A stretch of DNA of 7,006 nucleotides, taken from NCBI GenBank assembly GCA_017302195.1, contig JAFLEG010000231.1, positions 1 through 7,006 of the forward strand, read 5' to 3'. Below are positions 1 through 6,022 of this stretch, piece after piece (position 1 is the stretch's first letter; every line of letters starts with the position of its first letter). This DNA is from Verrucomicrobiota bacterium (GTDB taxonomy: Bacteria; Verrucomicrobiota; Verrucomicrobiia; Limisphaerales; UBA9464). The notes under the pieces were generated by a model, which worked only from the letters and a program-made list of their open reading frames with translations, was not told the DNA's origin and ran no database searches. A program made the position numbers and the translations under genes.

Positions 1-602
1 AGCAGGCGGGTCCGCTGGTCGGAGGTGAGACGGCGCTGCACGAAGGCCAGGTAGGCATCGGGATCCGGACCGTAGAGCTTGTCCCCGACGAGGGGGTGTC
101 CGAGGTGGGCGAGGTGGATGCGGATTTGGTGTTTGCGGCCGGTATCCAGGCGCACGCGCAGCAGGGAGAAGACGCCCTCGGGGCGCCGGAAGGTCCGGAG
201 ACGCCACCAGCGGGTGCGGGCGGTGGCGCCGTCGGGACGCACCCGGTCCTTCACCGCCACCTCGCTGGCTTCGTCGCGTCCGATGGGGGCGTCACACACG
301 CCCTCCGCGGCGGCCACCTCCCCGTGTACCAGGGCGAGGTATTCCTTGGTGACCAGGCCCAGTTCCCAGGCGCGGCGCAGTTCCAAGGCCGCTTCCGGGG
401 TCTTGCCGAAGACCATCACGCCGCTGGTTTCGCGGTCGAGGCGGTGGACCATCTGGGGTTCGGTCGCGGCGCCCAGGTGCATGCGGACGCGTCCGATGAG
501 GCTCGACCAGGCATCGCCCTTGGTGGGGTGGCAGACCAGTCCGGCGGGCTTGTGGAGGACCAGCAGCGAGGCGTCCTCATGGATCACCGGAAAGAGGGGC
601 AC
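1..602 (-). CDS. RluA-family pseudouridine synthase (3' end beyond window)
   Basis: It isomerises uridine to pseudouridine in rRNA or tRNA in the cytoplasm. About 200 residues are visible and the C-terminus runs off the left edge. Near the N-terminus is HKPAGLVCHP (residues 17-26). The catalytic motif HRLDRETSG is at 53-61, with D56 the expected catalytic aspartate. The family motif GRKHQIRIH (155-163) is followed by GHPLVGDKLYG (168-178). There is no S4 RNA-binding domain before the catalytic core, so it resembles the short RluA/TruC type rather than RluC/RluD. The start chosen is GTG at 600-602. The frame stays open further upstream but soon enters the tRNA gene, and a second in-frame GTG lies at 585-587. 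Target site and exact subfamily cannot be fixed from sequence alone. It is a chromosomal housekeeping gene, unlike the phage-like genes to the right. Confidence 0.93.
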   Translation of the reverse strand, partial: MPLFPVIHEDASLLVLHKPAGLVCHPTKGDAWSSLIGRVRMHLGAATEPQMVHRLDRETSGVMVFGKTPEAALELRRAWELGLVTKEYLALVHGEVAAAEGVCDAPIGRDEASEVAVKDRVRPDGATARTRWWRLRTFRRPEGVFSLLRVRLDTGRKHQIRIHLAHLGHPLVGDKLYGPDPDAYLAFVQRRLTSDQRTRL

Positions 603-644
603 GGTGACCGGGGCAGGGGGATCGGACGGGTGGGCCTGGGGAGG

Positions 645-729
645 TGGTGCGCCCGACAGGACTTGAACCTGTACGATGTTACTCACTAGAACCTGAATCT
701 AGCGCGTCTGCCAATTCCGCCACGGGCGC
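645..729 (-). tRNA. tRNA-Leu (anticodon CAG)
   Basis: Read on the minus strand, the acceptor stem GCGCCCG (723-729) pairs with CGGGCGC (649-655), with discriminator A at 648. The anticodon stem CTAGA/TCTAG encloses the loop TTCAGGT, giving anticodon CAG. The T arm is ACAGG-TTCAAGT-CCTGT, and a 13-base variable region marks it as a class II tRNA. The D-arm start GTGGCGGAATTGGCAGACGC is typical of bacterial tRNA-Leu. The 3' CCA is encoded in the DNA (645-647). The gene is intact. tRNA-Leu genes are common integration targets, but I found no duplicated 3' end elsewhere in the window. Confidence 0.97.
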
Positions 730-746
730 AACCGAAAGCGACCGGG

Positions 747-775
747 GGAATAGGGCTGCGCGGGGCCTTCGACAA
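747..775 (-). promoter_or_regulatory. possible promoter for tRNA-Leu
   Basis: On the minus strand, TTGTCG (770-775) resembles a -35 box (4 of 6 matches to TTGACA). Exactly 17 bases later comes TATTCC (747-752) as a weak -10 box (3 of 6 matches). The -10 box ends 17 bases before the mature tRNA 5' end, a reasonable distance for a short leader. Box matches are modest, so this rests mainly on position and spacing. Confidence 0.35.
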
Positions 776-805
776 GACTTTTCTGAGGAAAGGGTGGGGA
801 ATAAA

Positions 806-826
806 GGATGAAGGATGAGGGATGAA
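806..826. repeat. three tandem GGATGAA-type heptamers
   Basis: GGATGAA, GGATGAG and GGATGAA follow each other without a gap. The purine-rich tract is directly preceded by AATAAA. It lies outside any supported gene. No function is evident; such heptamer tracts can be dispersed intergenic repeats. Confidence 0.7.
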
Positions 827-873
827 GTGGAGGCCTCGCCCCACCGGGAGGAGGCGAGACGCGTCTTGGGACT

Positions 874-891
874 GCGGTGGCTTGCCACCGC
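874..891. repeat. near-perfect palindrome GCGGTGGC-TT-GCCACCGC
   Basis: An 8-base arm (874-881) is followed after 2 bases by its exact complement (884-891). In RNA this would be a 7-bp stem with a 4-base loop. No T tract follows on either strand, so a dispersed REP-like unit is more likely than a terminator. Confidence 0.65.
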
Positions 892-952
892 TTTGGCGTG
901 GGACGCGGACGGCGCTCGGGGAGGAGGAAGAACGCCCGGATTGTGATTGGCT

Positions 953-970
953 CGCCGCGGCAAAGCGGCG
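953..970. repeat. inverted repeat CGCCGC / GCGGCG
   Basis: Six-base perfect arms enclose a 6-base spacer. It sits 22 bases before a stronger hairpin and is probably part of the same palindromic repeat cluster. Confidence 0.45.
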
Positions 971-992
971 TCTCTGCTGCGCTCCTGCCTTC

Positions 993-1010
993 GCCCTGCT
1001 TCGGCAGGGC
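993..1010. repeat. C(TTCG)G tetraloop hairpin
   Basis: Arms GCCCTGC (993-999) and GCAGGGC (1004-1010) are perfectly complementary and enclose TTCG. In plus-strand RNA this gives the extra-stable C(UUCG)G tetraloop closed by a 7-bp stem. No U-rich tail follows, so it is not a canonical intrinsic terminator. A REP-like repeat or RNA stability element is possible. Confidence 0.65.
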
Positions 1011-1125
1011 AACCGCCGCCCGCAGTCCAAGGGCGCCGCTCCTGGCCGGCGTGTCGTGAGCGAATGGACGTGGTGGTGCCTCCACACGCGCACGGCTCAT
1101 CGGGAGATTCGCCCCACCGGTTGTG

Positions 1126-1142
1126 AGGGTGGCTCGCACCCT
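1126..1142. repeat. inverted repeat AGGGTG / CACCCT
   Basis: Perfect 6-base arms with a 5-base loop (GCTCG). It lies just before the first copy of the 15-base direct repeat. No T tract is adjacent. Confidence 0.45.
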
Positions 1143-1158
1143 GGATGGCTGAGGGGAC

Positions 1159-1253
1159 GAGAAAAGCCTGAAAGACCCTGAGCCAGCCCGAAGACCTCTG
1201 CTGCCGCGTGAGTTACGTGGTTCGGAGGCCCGTTTGTGGAGAAAAGCCTGAAA
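1159..1253. repeat. 15-base direct repeat, 80-base period
   Basis: GAGAAAAGCCTGAAA occurs at 1159-1173 and again at 1239-1253, exactly 80 bases apart, with no mismatch. The sequence between the copies is not obviously repeated. Only two copies are present, so it is not a CRISPR array. It could be a fragment of a dispersed repeat family or a footprint near an element end. Confidence 0.65.
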
Positions 1254-1326
1254 CGCCGTCCGGAACGGCACATGCGGAATCCCTGAAAAGGGTCCTGCCT
1301 ACCGGCCGCCGCGCTCCTGCCGATCG

Positions 1327-1692
1327 TCAGCGGCGTGCCGGCCGGGCCTCGGCGGTCGAGGCGCCGGGCCGATCCTGCAACTCGAACAGGCCATGCCACA
1401 GGTCGTGGTAGGCCCGGAGCTTTTCTGCCTGGTCAGGCGTCGCTGCGATGGCGGACTTGAAGTTGGGGTAGTCCACCGTTGCCCCCAGGGCAGCCAGGAC
1501 ATGGCTCGCCTTGGAAGGATCCAGCCGTATGCGCCACCGGTAGTCTGCCTGGGGCCACCGCTCGATCTCCTGGTGCGGCACCTCCAGGAGGGTGGCCAGG
1601 TTCTCCATATCCCGCTTCAGACGGCCGCGGACGTGGAGGTGACCGTCCTTCACCACCAGGCTGAAGAAGCCGATTTTCGAGGCGATCCACAT
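1327..1692 (-). CDS. conserved small hypothetical protein (MWI...GFFS type)
   Basis: A 121-residue soluble protein with no signal peptide or membrane segment. It begins MWIASKIGFFSLVVKDGHLH (residues 1-20), then has RGRLKRDMENLATLL, a central YRWRIRLDP strand and VDYPNFKSAIAA. It ends with a helical stretch containing YHDLWHGLFELQ. This pattern matches a widespread family of small bacterial and phage proteins that I recognise by its start and by the DYxNFK and YHxxW motifs, but whose function I do not know. The ATG start is 3 bases after the stop of the preceding gene, with no clear Shine-Dalgarno site, so it is probably translationally coupled. It is the last gene of the leftward operon. The Ala/Arg-rich C-terminal tail (about 12 residues) looks non-conserved. 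Confidence 0.85.
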   Translation of the reverse strand: MWIASKIGFFSLVVKDGHLHVRGRLKRDMENLATLLEVPHQEIERWPQADYRWRIRLDPSKASHVLAALGATVDYPNFKSAIAATPDQAEKLRAYHDLWHGLFELQDRPGASTAEARPARR

Positions 1693-1695
1693 AGG

Positions 1696-2046
1696 TCAGA
1701 GGGGGGAGCCAATCTTGACCGGCCCATCGGCTGCCAGTTCGGCGAAGCGTCGGGACGCGGCCACCACCTGGGGACGATCCGTGAACCCAAAAAGGGTCTG
1801 GCGATCAACGGTGCCGTCGTCGTGGGTGCGCTCGATCTCCACCCAGACCGGCCAGTCTGGGAATGCTGTCAGCGGCTCACAGAGCGCAATGCCGTCCGCC
1901 AGGGGGCCGGGCTTGGTCTCGATGCGGCACACCACCCCTCCGACACTCGCCAGCGGCTCAGGCTGGCCGGCTCGTCCGCCGACCCAAGCGCGCTCGAAGT
2001 CGAAGCCGTCCTCCTTGTCGGAGCCGATGATCTTCACGGAATCCAT
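1696..2046 (-). CDS. hypothetical protein, coupled to the upstream multidomain gene
   Basis: A 116-residue acidic soluble protein that I do not recognise. It has no signal peptide, membrane span or cysteine-cluster motif. It starts MDSVKIIGSDKEDGFDFERA, has a central WPVWVEIERTHDDGTVDRQT stretch likely to form beta strands, and a helical AASRRFAELAADG near the end. Its ATG overlaps the TGA (2034-2036) of the out-of-frame C-terminal continuation of the large protein, and it ends 3 bases before the next gene. If the large upstream protein is a toxin-bearing effector, this position is where an immunity protein would be expected. That is inference from location only. Confidence 0.75.
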   Translation of the reverse strand: MDSVKIIGSDKEDGFDFERAWVGGRAGQPEPLASVGGVVCRIETKPGPLADGIALCEPLTAFPDWPVWVEIERTHDDGTVDRQTLFGFTDRPQVVAASRRFAELAADGPVKIGSPL

Positions 2047-2193
2047 TTGGTGCTGTCGGTGCCAGGGTTGAGGTCGGGCTTCACGTGCCAGCCGACGTTG
2101 TAGGTGTCGAGTCCCACGCCGATGTAGGTGAACTCGTTCTCATGGTCACCGTAAAAGAAGTCGCTTTGGGGTTCCAGGAATCCGCTCCAGGAA
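2034..2193 (-). other. out-of-frame C-terminal continuation of the 875-aa protein
   Basis: In the +1 frame relative to the large gene, reading continues past its TGA (2146-2148) and ends at TGA 2034-2036. It encodes SDFFYGDHENEFTYIG, then a further 26 or so well-formed residues ending DSTKWIP. The stop overlaps the ATG (2044-2046) of the next gene, as expected for a true gene end in this tightly packed operon. The frames can be joined at TTCCTGGA (minus strand), present at 2173-2180 and 2186-2193 with a 13-base period. Removing one period (13 = 1 mod 3) gives ...TYFLEPQSDFF... and a 908-aa protein. A single extra base near the same place would also explain the break. Confidence 0.75.
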
Positions 2194-4773
2194 GTAGGTC
2201 CCTGTGATCCGGGTGTGCGGCACCACCGTCACCGTGTTGGTGCCGGAGAACACCGGCGCGAAGACCGACCCGCTTGCGTTCACGCGTCGCGCGTACCGGC
2301 CTTTCTCACCCTTTCCGAACGGGACCGTGCCCTTGCTCTGCTCGGTGCGGAGGATCCGGATGGCGCGACGCGCGGTGTCGTTTCCGTTGAACTCCAAGCG
2401 CCCGAGGATCTCCTGCACGCCGGCGTGGAACATCTCCCAAGTCCGCTCGAATTTGTCGCCCCAGAGCTTCCGTGCGGCTGCTCCTGTGCTGCCGCTGGAC
2501 CAGACCTCGCCCTTTGAGATGCCCTGCAGACGCGAGAGGAGGAACGCGCTTGCGGCGTTGGACGCCTCGCTCGCGCTCGATCCCCCCTGGGCGGCCGCCC
2601 ACTCAGCGATGATCTCCCAACTGCCGCCGTTGGCGTTGATGTAGTCGGCCAGTTCCTTGGTGACGGAATTCTGGGAACCCTTCTTCTTGCCCTCCCCTGG
2701 GAGACTGACGGGGATCTTGTCGAACTTCGGAATATTCTTCGAGACGTCCCCCTTCGCCTTTTCGATGTGGGCCAAGGTCTGGAGGTAGCCCTTCGCCATG
2801 CCTTGGTAGGGCCCGCTGCTGCCGGCTAGCTTCTCCAACTCCGGCTTCAGCTCCATGGCTGCGGCCAGCGTGACCTGATTGTACTGGGTGTCCCCCTTCG
2901 CGTGGTGGGCGTTCACCGTCTTCACGGCCTTGAGCACCGCGTCGTAGATCACCCGGTCCTTGCTGGACTGCACCGCCGCGGCGGGCGCCGTGGTGCGCAG
3001 GTGATCGAAGGCCAGCCCATCCTTGTCGAACAGGGTCACGTCACCCGGCTTGGCCTGCTTCAGCGCGGGCGCGAGTCCGGTGAATGTCTCCGCCTTCCGC
3101 ATGCCCATCATGTGGCGGGTCACTTCGTCCGCATGCGCGGGCACGAAGTTGGTGGCTTCAAACTCCAGAGACTTGGCAGCAATTGCCTTGAGATTCTCCA
3201 GACGGGCCGCCAGCACCGGCCTGAGATCTTCGGGCGCAGCGGCGAGCAAAGCCTGGCCGTCCATCCGCTGGATCTGGCGGGCGATTTGGAAGGCATCCAG
3301 TCCGCCAAAGAGTTGGGCGGTCTGCGGGTTCAGCTTCGGATCCCGCAGCGTCCACAATTCGGTCGCGTGGGCGTCCCACTGATCTGCGGTCTTCGCCGCG
3401 CCCTGGGCGCGAAACCGCAGCGAACCCCCATTGTCAATGCGCAGCGGGGTGCCATCGGCCGTCACCAGGATGTTGTCGAGGCCCATACCGGCCACGTCCC
3501 AGTTGCCCAGGAGAGCGTCGGCCGCGAAGTGCTCTGCGATCTTCGCCTTCACCGCCGCGGCCTCCACCGGCCCCGCGTTTTTCAGGTAGTCCCCGAGGGG
3601 CTGGCCTTCCACGAACCGGGTGAGCTGAGTCGGTGCACCAGCCTCATTGTAGATGCGCCCCTCGGGTACGGGCACACCCAGGGCACGATAGAATTCGTTG
3701 GCCGTGTGCTCCTCTTGGACGTGCGCGGCAGAATTGCCCTGCTTGCGGACGAAGAGCGCCCCGCTGCCGGGGTCCCGCACCAGCTCGGCACCCGTGCTGC
3801 CGCCCAGCTTTCGGACGGTCTCCAGCTTGCCGAGGGAGTCCGGGAACGGAGGGGGCCCCACAGGTGCCGGCGGCTCGGGCGGAGGCTCCGGTGCTCGCCG
3901 CCGTGGCGCCACCCCGGCTCCAGCCTTGCCGGCCCTGTCGCCCTTCCACCAGGCGGCGCCGTCCTTGATCTGGATCTGGCTGCCAAAGCGTCCCTTCAGA
4001 AGGTCCTGCATCTCGGGATCCAGATTCGTGACGCTGGCCTTGAGGTGCTCGTTGAAGCGGGCTTCCGGCGTTTCGACCTTTTGGCCCGGCTCCAGCAGCC
4101 CGAGTGCCTCGGCCTCGCCCCGGTCCACGTCCTCCACCCCCATCCCCGAGTTGAAGCCCCAGGGTCCCCACGGCACCCCGAACCCGCCGATCTCCGGGGA
4201 GTTCATCGCCAACCAAAATTCCAGGTCGGTCTTCAGCCGCACCTCCCCTTCGTTCGCCTCATGCGACTTGCGAGGGGCTTCCACCCCCACCTCCCGGATG
4301 AAGCGCTGAGCCGGAAACTCGTCGAGAACGTCGGGATCCAAGCCCTGCTTCCAGTCTCCGAAGCGGGTGGCGGCCTGGGTCTGTACATCGAAGATCAGGC
4401 CAAGCCGCTGCTCGCTGGTGATGTCCCGGACGGTTCCGGCGTCCTCGGGTTCCAGCGGGCCCATGCCCTCGGCGACGGCCAACTCCCGCATGCGGTCCAC
4501 GAACTGCGCCCGGTTCCCCATCTTCAGGGCCTCCACCACGGTGCCATCCTCCTGGACGATCTGCTCGCGGGTAGCGCCGACGAAATCTCCGATGGTATCC
4601 TTGACCCGCTGGAGAAATTTCACGCTCTCCACGTGGGCGCTGAACATGGCTCGCTCGCGCAATGCCACAGGCACTTCGGCCCACTCCGCGGAGGACAAAT
4701 CCGCCGCAACAGGGGAGCGGGCGCCCAACTTTTGCAGGGCCTCTTTGAAGGGAGCTGGTTTGACGAACTGCAT
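2146..4773 (-). CDS. phage minor-head (MuF-like) / HipA-PI-kinase-like fusion protein, C-terminus frame-broken
   Basis: 875 residues as read, with no signal peptide. Residues 1 to about 235 look like a phage minor-head or structural region: DITSEQRLGLIFDVQTQAA (117-135), FGDWKQGLDPDVLDEFPAQR (138-157), and PWGFNSGMGVEDVDRGEAEA (204-223), a pattern I associate with MuF/gpF-related virion proteins. A Pro/Ala-rich linker spans about 285-311. A kinase-like domain follows at about 316-500: a glycine-rich loop GGSTGA (324-329), a likely ATP-contacting K344 in FVRKQ, glutamates in EEHTANEF (354-361), a hinge-like TRFVEG (385-390), a catalytic loop NWDVAGMGLDNILV (424-437, D426 and N434), and a DFG-equivalent RIDNGGSL (445-452, D447). 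Residues 600-680 are helical. Residues 690-875 form a separate C-terminal module, possibly ADP-ribosyltransferase-like. The ATG is 3 bases after the methylase stop. The zero frame ends prematurely; see the continuation at 2034-2193. Kinase assignment is fairly strong, head assignment moderate, transferase assignment weak. Confidence 0.85.
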   Translation of the reverse strand: MQFVKPAPFKEALQKLGARSPVAADLSSAEWAEVPVALRERAMFSAHVESVKFLQRVKDTIGDFVGATREQIVQEDGTVVEALKMGNRAQFVDRMRELAVAEGMGPLEPEDAGTVRDITSEQRLGLIFDVQTQAATRFGDWKQGLDPDVLDEFPAQRFIREVGVEAPRKSHEANEGEVRLKTDLEFWLAMNSPEIGGFGVPWGPWGFNSGMGVEDVDRGEAEALGLLEPGQKVETPEARFNEHLKASVTNLDPEMQDLLKGRFGSQIQIKDGAAWWKGDRAGKAGAGVAPRRRAPEPPPEPPAPVGPPPFPDSLGKLETVRKLGGSTGAELVRDPGSGALFVRKQGNSAAHVQEEHTANEFYRALGVPVPEGRIYNEAGAPTQLTRFVEGQPLGDYLKNAGPVEAAAVKAKIAEHFAADALLGNWDVAGMGLDNILVTADGTPLRIDNGGSLRFRAQGAAKTADQWDAHATELWTLRDPKLNPQTAQLFGGLDAFQIARQIQRMDGQALLAAAPEDLRPVLAARLENLKAIAAKSLEFEATNFVPAHADEVTRHMMGMRKAETFTGLAPALKQAKPGDVTLFDKDGLAFDHLRTTAPAAAVQSSKDRVIYDAVLKAVKTVNAHHAKGDTQYNQVTLAAAMELKPELEKLAGSSGPYQGMAKGYLQTLAHIEKAKGDVSKNIPKFDKIPVSLPGEGKKKGSQNSVTKELADYINANGGSWEIIAEWAAAQGGSSASEASNAASAFLLSRLQGISKGEVWSSGSTGAAARKLWGDKFERTWEMFHAGVQEILGRLEFNGNDTARRAIRILRTEQSKGTVPFGKGEKGRYARRVNASGSVFAPVFSGTNTVTVVPHTRITGTYFLERIPGTPKRLLLR

Positions 4774-4776
4774 GAA

Positions 4777-5583
4777 TCACTCTGCCCTTGCCTTGAGCCA
4801 AAGAACTTCAGTGGCAATCGAGCCGTTCATGGTTTGGATGTAGAACTCGACCTTCTCCCACTCCGAGAAAAGCTGGTCGTACTGCGCATTCGGATAACTG
4901 GACACGACCACTGCTCCCTTGCACCGCTTCAAGGCTGCCGCCAGCAACTCATGCTGCATGCTGGAGAACTCGAAATTGTAGGCGGACCTGCACCAGGACT
5001 CGTTCCGGGTGTCGGCAGGATACGGTGGGTCAACATAGAAGAGAGCCCGCGGCGAATCGTAGCGCGCTATCACCCTGAAGGCATCGTCGCACTCAATCTG
5101 CACAGTCCGAAGGCGACGCGCCACGGCCACCAAGTTTCGAGCTGCAGATCGGTACTCGTCCATGTGGTGAGCCCGAGAGTTCTCCCACACCCGCTTCTGG
5201 CACTTCCATCCGGTCTTCTTGTTTGTTCGAGGACCTCCAAAGGACTGCCACGCCAAAACGAAGTATCGGCGCGCATCTTCGACGGGCGCCTCGCTGGGAT
5301 GGAACGCTGCGTCGAACTCCTCTCGGGAGAATGGGGTCCGTTCAACCGCCCGGATCAGGTCCCTTGGGTTCTCGCGCAACACGCGAAAGAAGTTCACCAC
5401 CCTGCGGTCCAGGTCGTTGTACAACTCGATGGGCGATGGGTCATTCCTCATCAAGACGCCGGCAGCCCCACCGAAAGGCTCCACGTAGCATTCGTGGTCT
5501 GGGAACAGGTGGCAGATCTTGCGACCGAGGCGGAATTTTCCGCCATAGTACCTCAGCGCCGGCATGGCTGGGCCATCGCTCAT
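4777..5583 (-). CDS. D12-class DNA adenine N6-methyltransferase
   Basis: 268 residues that transfer a methyl group from S-adenosylmethionine to adenine N6 in DNA. Near the N-terminus, RYYGGKFRLG (11-20) is the family opening motif. VEPFGGAAGVLM (34-45) is the AdoMet-binding motif I, NDLD is at 56-59, and the catalytic DPPY is at 185-188 within ALFYVDPPYPADTR. This order (motif I before DPPY) and length fit the Dam/D12 group. A longer frame is open to 5676, but the ATG at 5581-5583 is preferred: it overlaps the ASCH gene's TGA as ATGA, and the extra 31 residues lack family similarity. No restriction endonuclease is adjacent, so it is probably an orphan phage methylase used to evade host restriction or for regulation. 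Recognition sequence cannot be stated from the sequence. Confidence 0.93.
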   Translation of the reverse strand: MSDGPAMPALRYYGGKFRLGRKICHLFPDHECYVEPFGGAAGVLMRNDPSPIELYNDLDRRVVNFFRVLRENPRDLIRAVERTPFSREEFDAAFHPSEAPVEDARRYFVLAWQSFGGPRTNKKTGWKCQKRVWENSRAHHMDEYRSAARNLVAVARRLRTVQIECDDAFRVIARYDSPRALFYVDPPYPADTRNESWCRSAYNFEFSSMQHELLAAALKRCKGAVVVSSYPNAQYDQLFSEWEKVEFYIQTMNGSIATEVLWLKARAE

Positions 5584-6008
5584 GAGATCGGCAATTCGAC
5601 TGAGCCTTCCAGGCGGGTTCGATCCCACTCGATCATGATTCCCGAGAACGGAAGGCCGTGCGTGGTGCGGAACCATTCGCGCATCTCAGCCCAGTTCAGG
5701 AATCCCTCGCGGTGAGCAAAGGTTTCCTGGTCCCCACAAGGCTGGTGCGCCCAGTGCCTTGTGCCGCCGTCCTCCAAAACCAAGCCCTCCTCTGATACCG
5801 TGACGCTCCAGATCCGCTTGATCCGGAACTCCCCCACCACCTCCTGCGGGCTCCAGTACGGGCGACCGGTCCAACGGAACAGGGTGAGTTTATCCCCAGC
5901 CTCAGGTAACTTCGACGGCCGGCCGGCTGGCCGGATCGTGGTGTTCTTCCGCCCAGATAGGACGGCTTCCACAAATCGGTCTTGGAGGGCTTTGCGATGG
6001 GTTCTCAC
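5580..6008 (-). CDS. ASCH/PUA-like domain protein
   Basis: 142 residues, soluble. The N-terminal RFVEAVLSGRKNTTIRP (11-27) matches the opening helix and strand of ASCH-domain proteins (compare the common GRKTxTIRP form). GDKLTLFRW (38-46) fits the next strands, then VVGEFRIKRIWSV (57-69). A C-terminal NWAEMREWFRTTHGLP (105-120) helix and a final strand GIMIEW (123-128) complete the fold. ASCH domains are PUA-like and thought to bind RNA or modified nucleotides; some members cleave RNA or act on modified cytidine. The role here is unknown. The start is GTG (6006-6008), preceded by CCAGG at suitable spacing and 14 bases after the preceding stop. The gene ends in an ATGA overlap with the methylase, suggesting paired expression. 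Confidence 0.82.
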   Translation of the reverse strand: MRTHRKALQDRFVEAVLSGRKNTTIRPAGRPSKLPEAGDKLTLFRWTGRPYWSPQEVVGEFRIKRIWSVTVSEEGLVLEDGGTRHWAHQPCGDQETFAHREGFLNWAEMREWFRTTHGLPFSGIMIEWDRTRLEGSVELPIS

Positions 6009-6022
6009 TGGATACCTGGACT

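Larger units (their letters stand above)
730..1326. other. gene-free intergenic stretch with clustered palindromes
   Basis: This roughly 600-base stretch separates the tRNA from the last gene of the phage-like operon. Several short frames are open on both strands, but they overlap each other, have no recognisable protein motif, and some run into the tRNA. It contains heptamer repeats (806-826), inverted repeats (835-858, 874-891, 953-970, 993-1010, 1126-1142), and a 15-base direct repeat with an 80-base period. A weak 5-bp hairpin at 1255-1269, followed on the minus strand by a T-rich stretch, could end the leftward operon but is not a convincing terminator. Palindrome-rich spacers of this style remind me of Verrucomicrobia genomes, which is a recollection and not a search result. 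Confidence 0.6.

Noticed and set aside
79..689. Two plus-strand frames of about 195 codons
   Set aside because: They are antisense to the pseudouridine synthase, which shows HRLDxxTSG and GRxHQIR motifs; one also runs into the tRNA.
645..729. tRNA-Leu as the integration site of the phage-like block
   Set aside because: No integrase and no second copy of the tRNA 3' end is visible, and about 600 bases of repeats separate the tRNA from the first phage-like gene.
1159..1253. CRISPR array
   Set aside because: There are only two 15-base copies, no further repeats and no cas genes.
679..1271. Overlapping minus-strand frames of 94-190 codons
   Set aside because: Their C-termini run into tRNA-Leu, they cover the palindrome repeats, and the products are low-complexity without motifs.
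1280..1293. CCCT-GAAA-AGGG hairpin as operon terminator
   Set aside because: The stem is only 4 bp and no T tract follows on the minus strand.
1393..2103. Plus-strand 236-codon frame
   Set aside because: It is antisense to two minus-strand genes with natural-looking proteins, tight spacing and operon overlap.
2902..5715. Very long plus-strand open frame (937 codons)
   Set aside because: It lies antisense to the kinase fusion, methylase and ASCH genes, whose minus-strand frames carry clear motifs (DPPY, NWD...DN). GC-rich coding DNA often leaves a mirror frame open, and this product has no recognisable domain.
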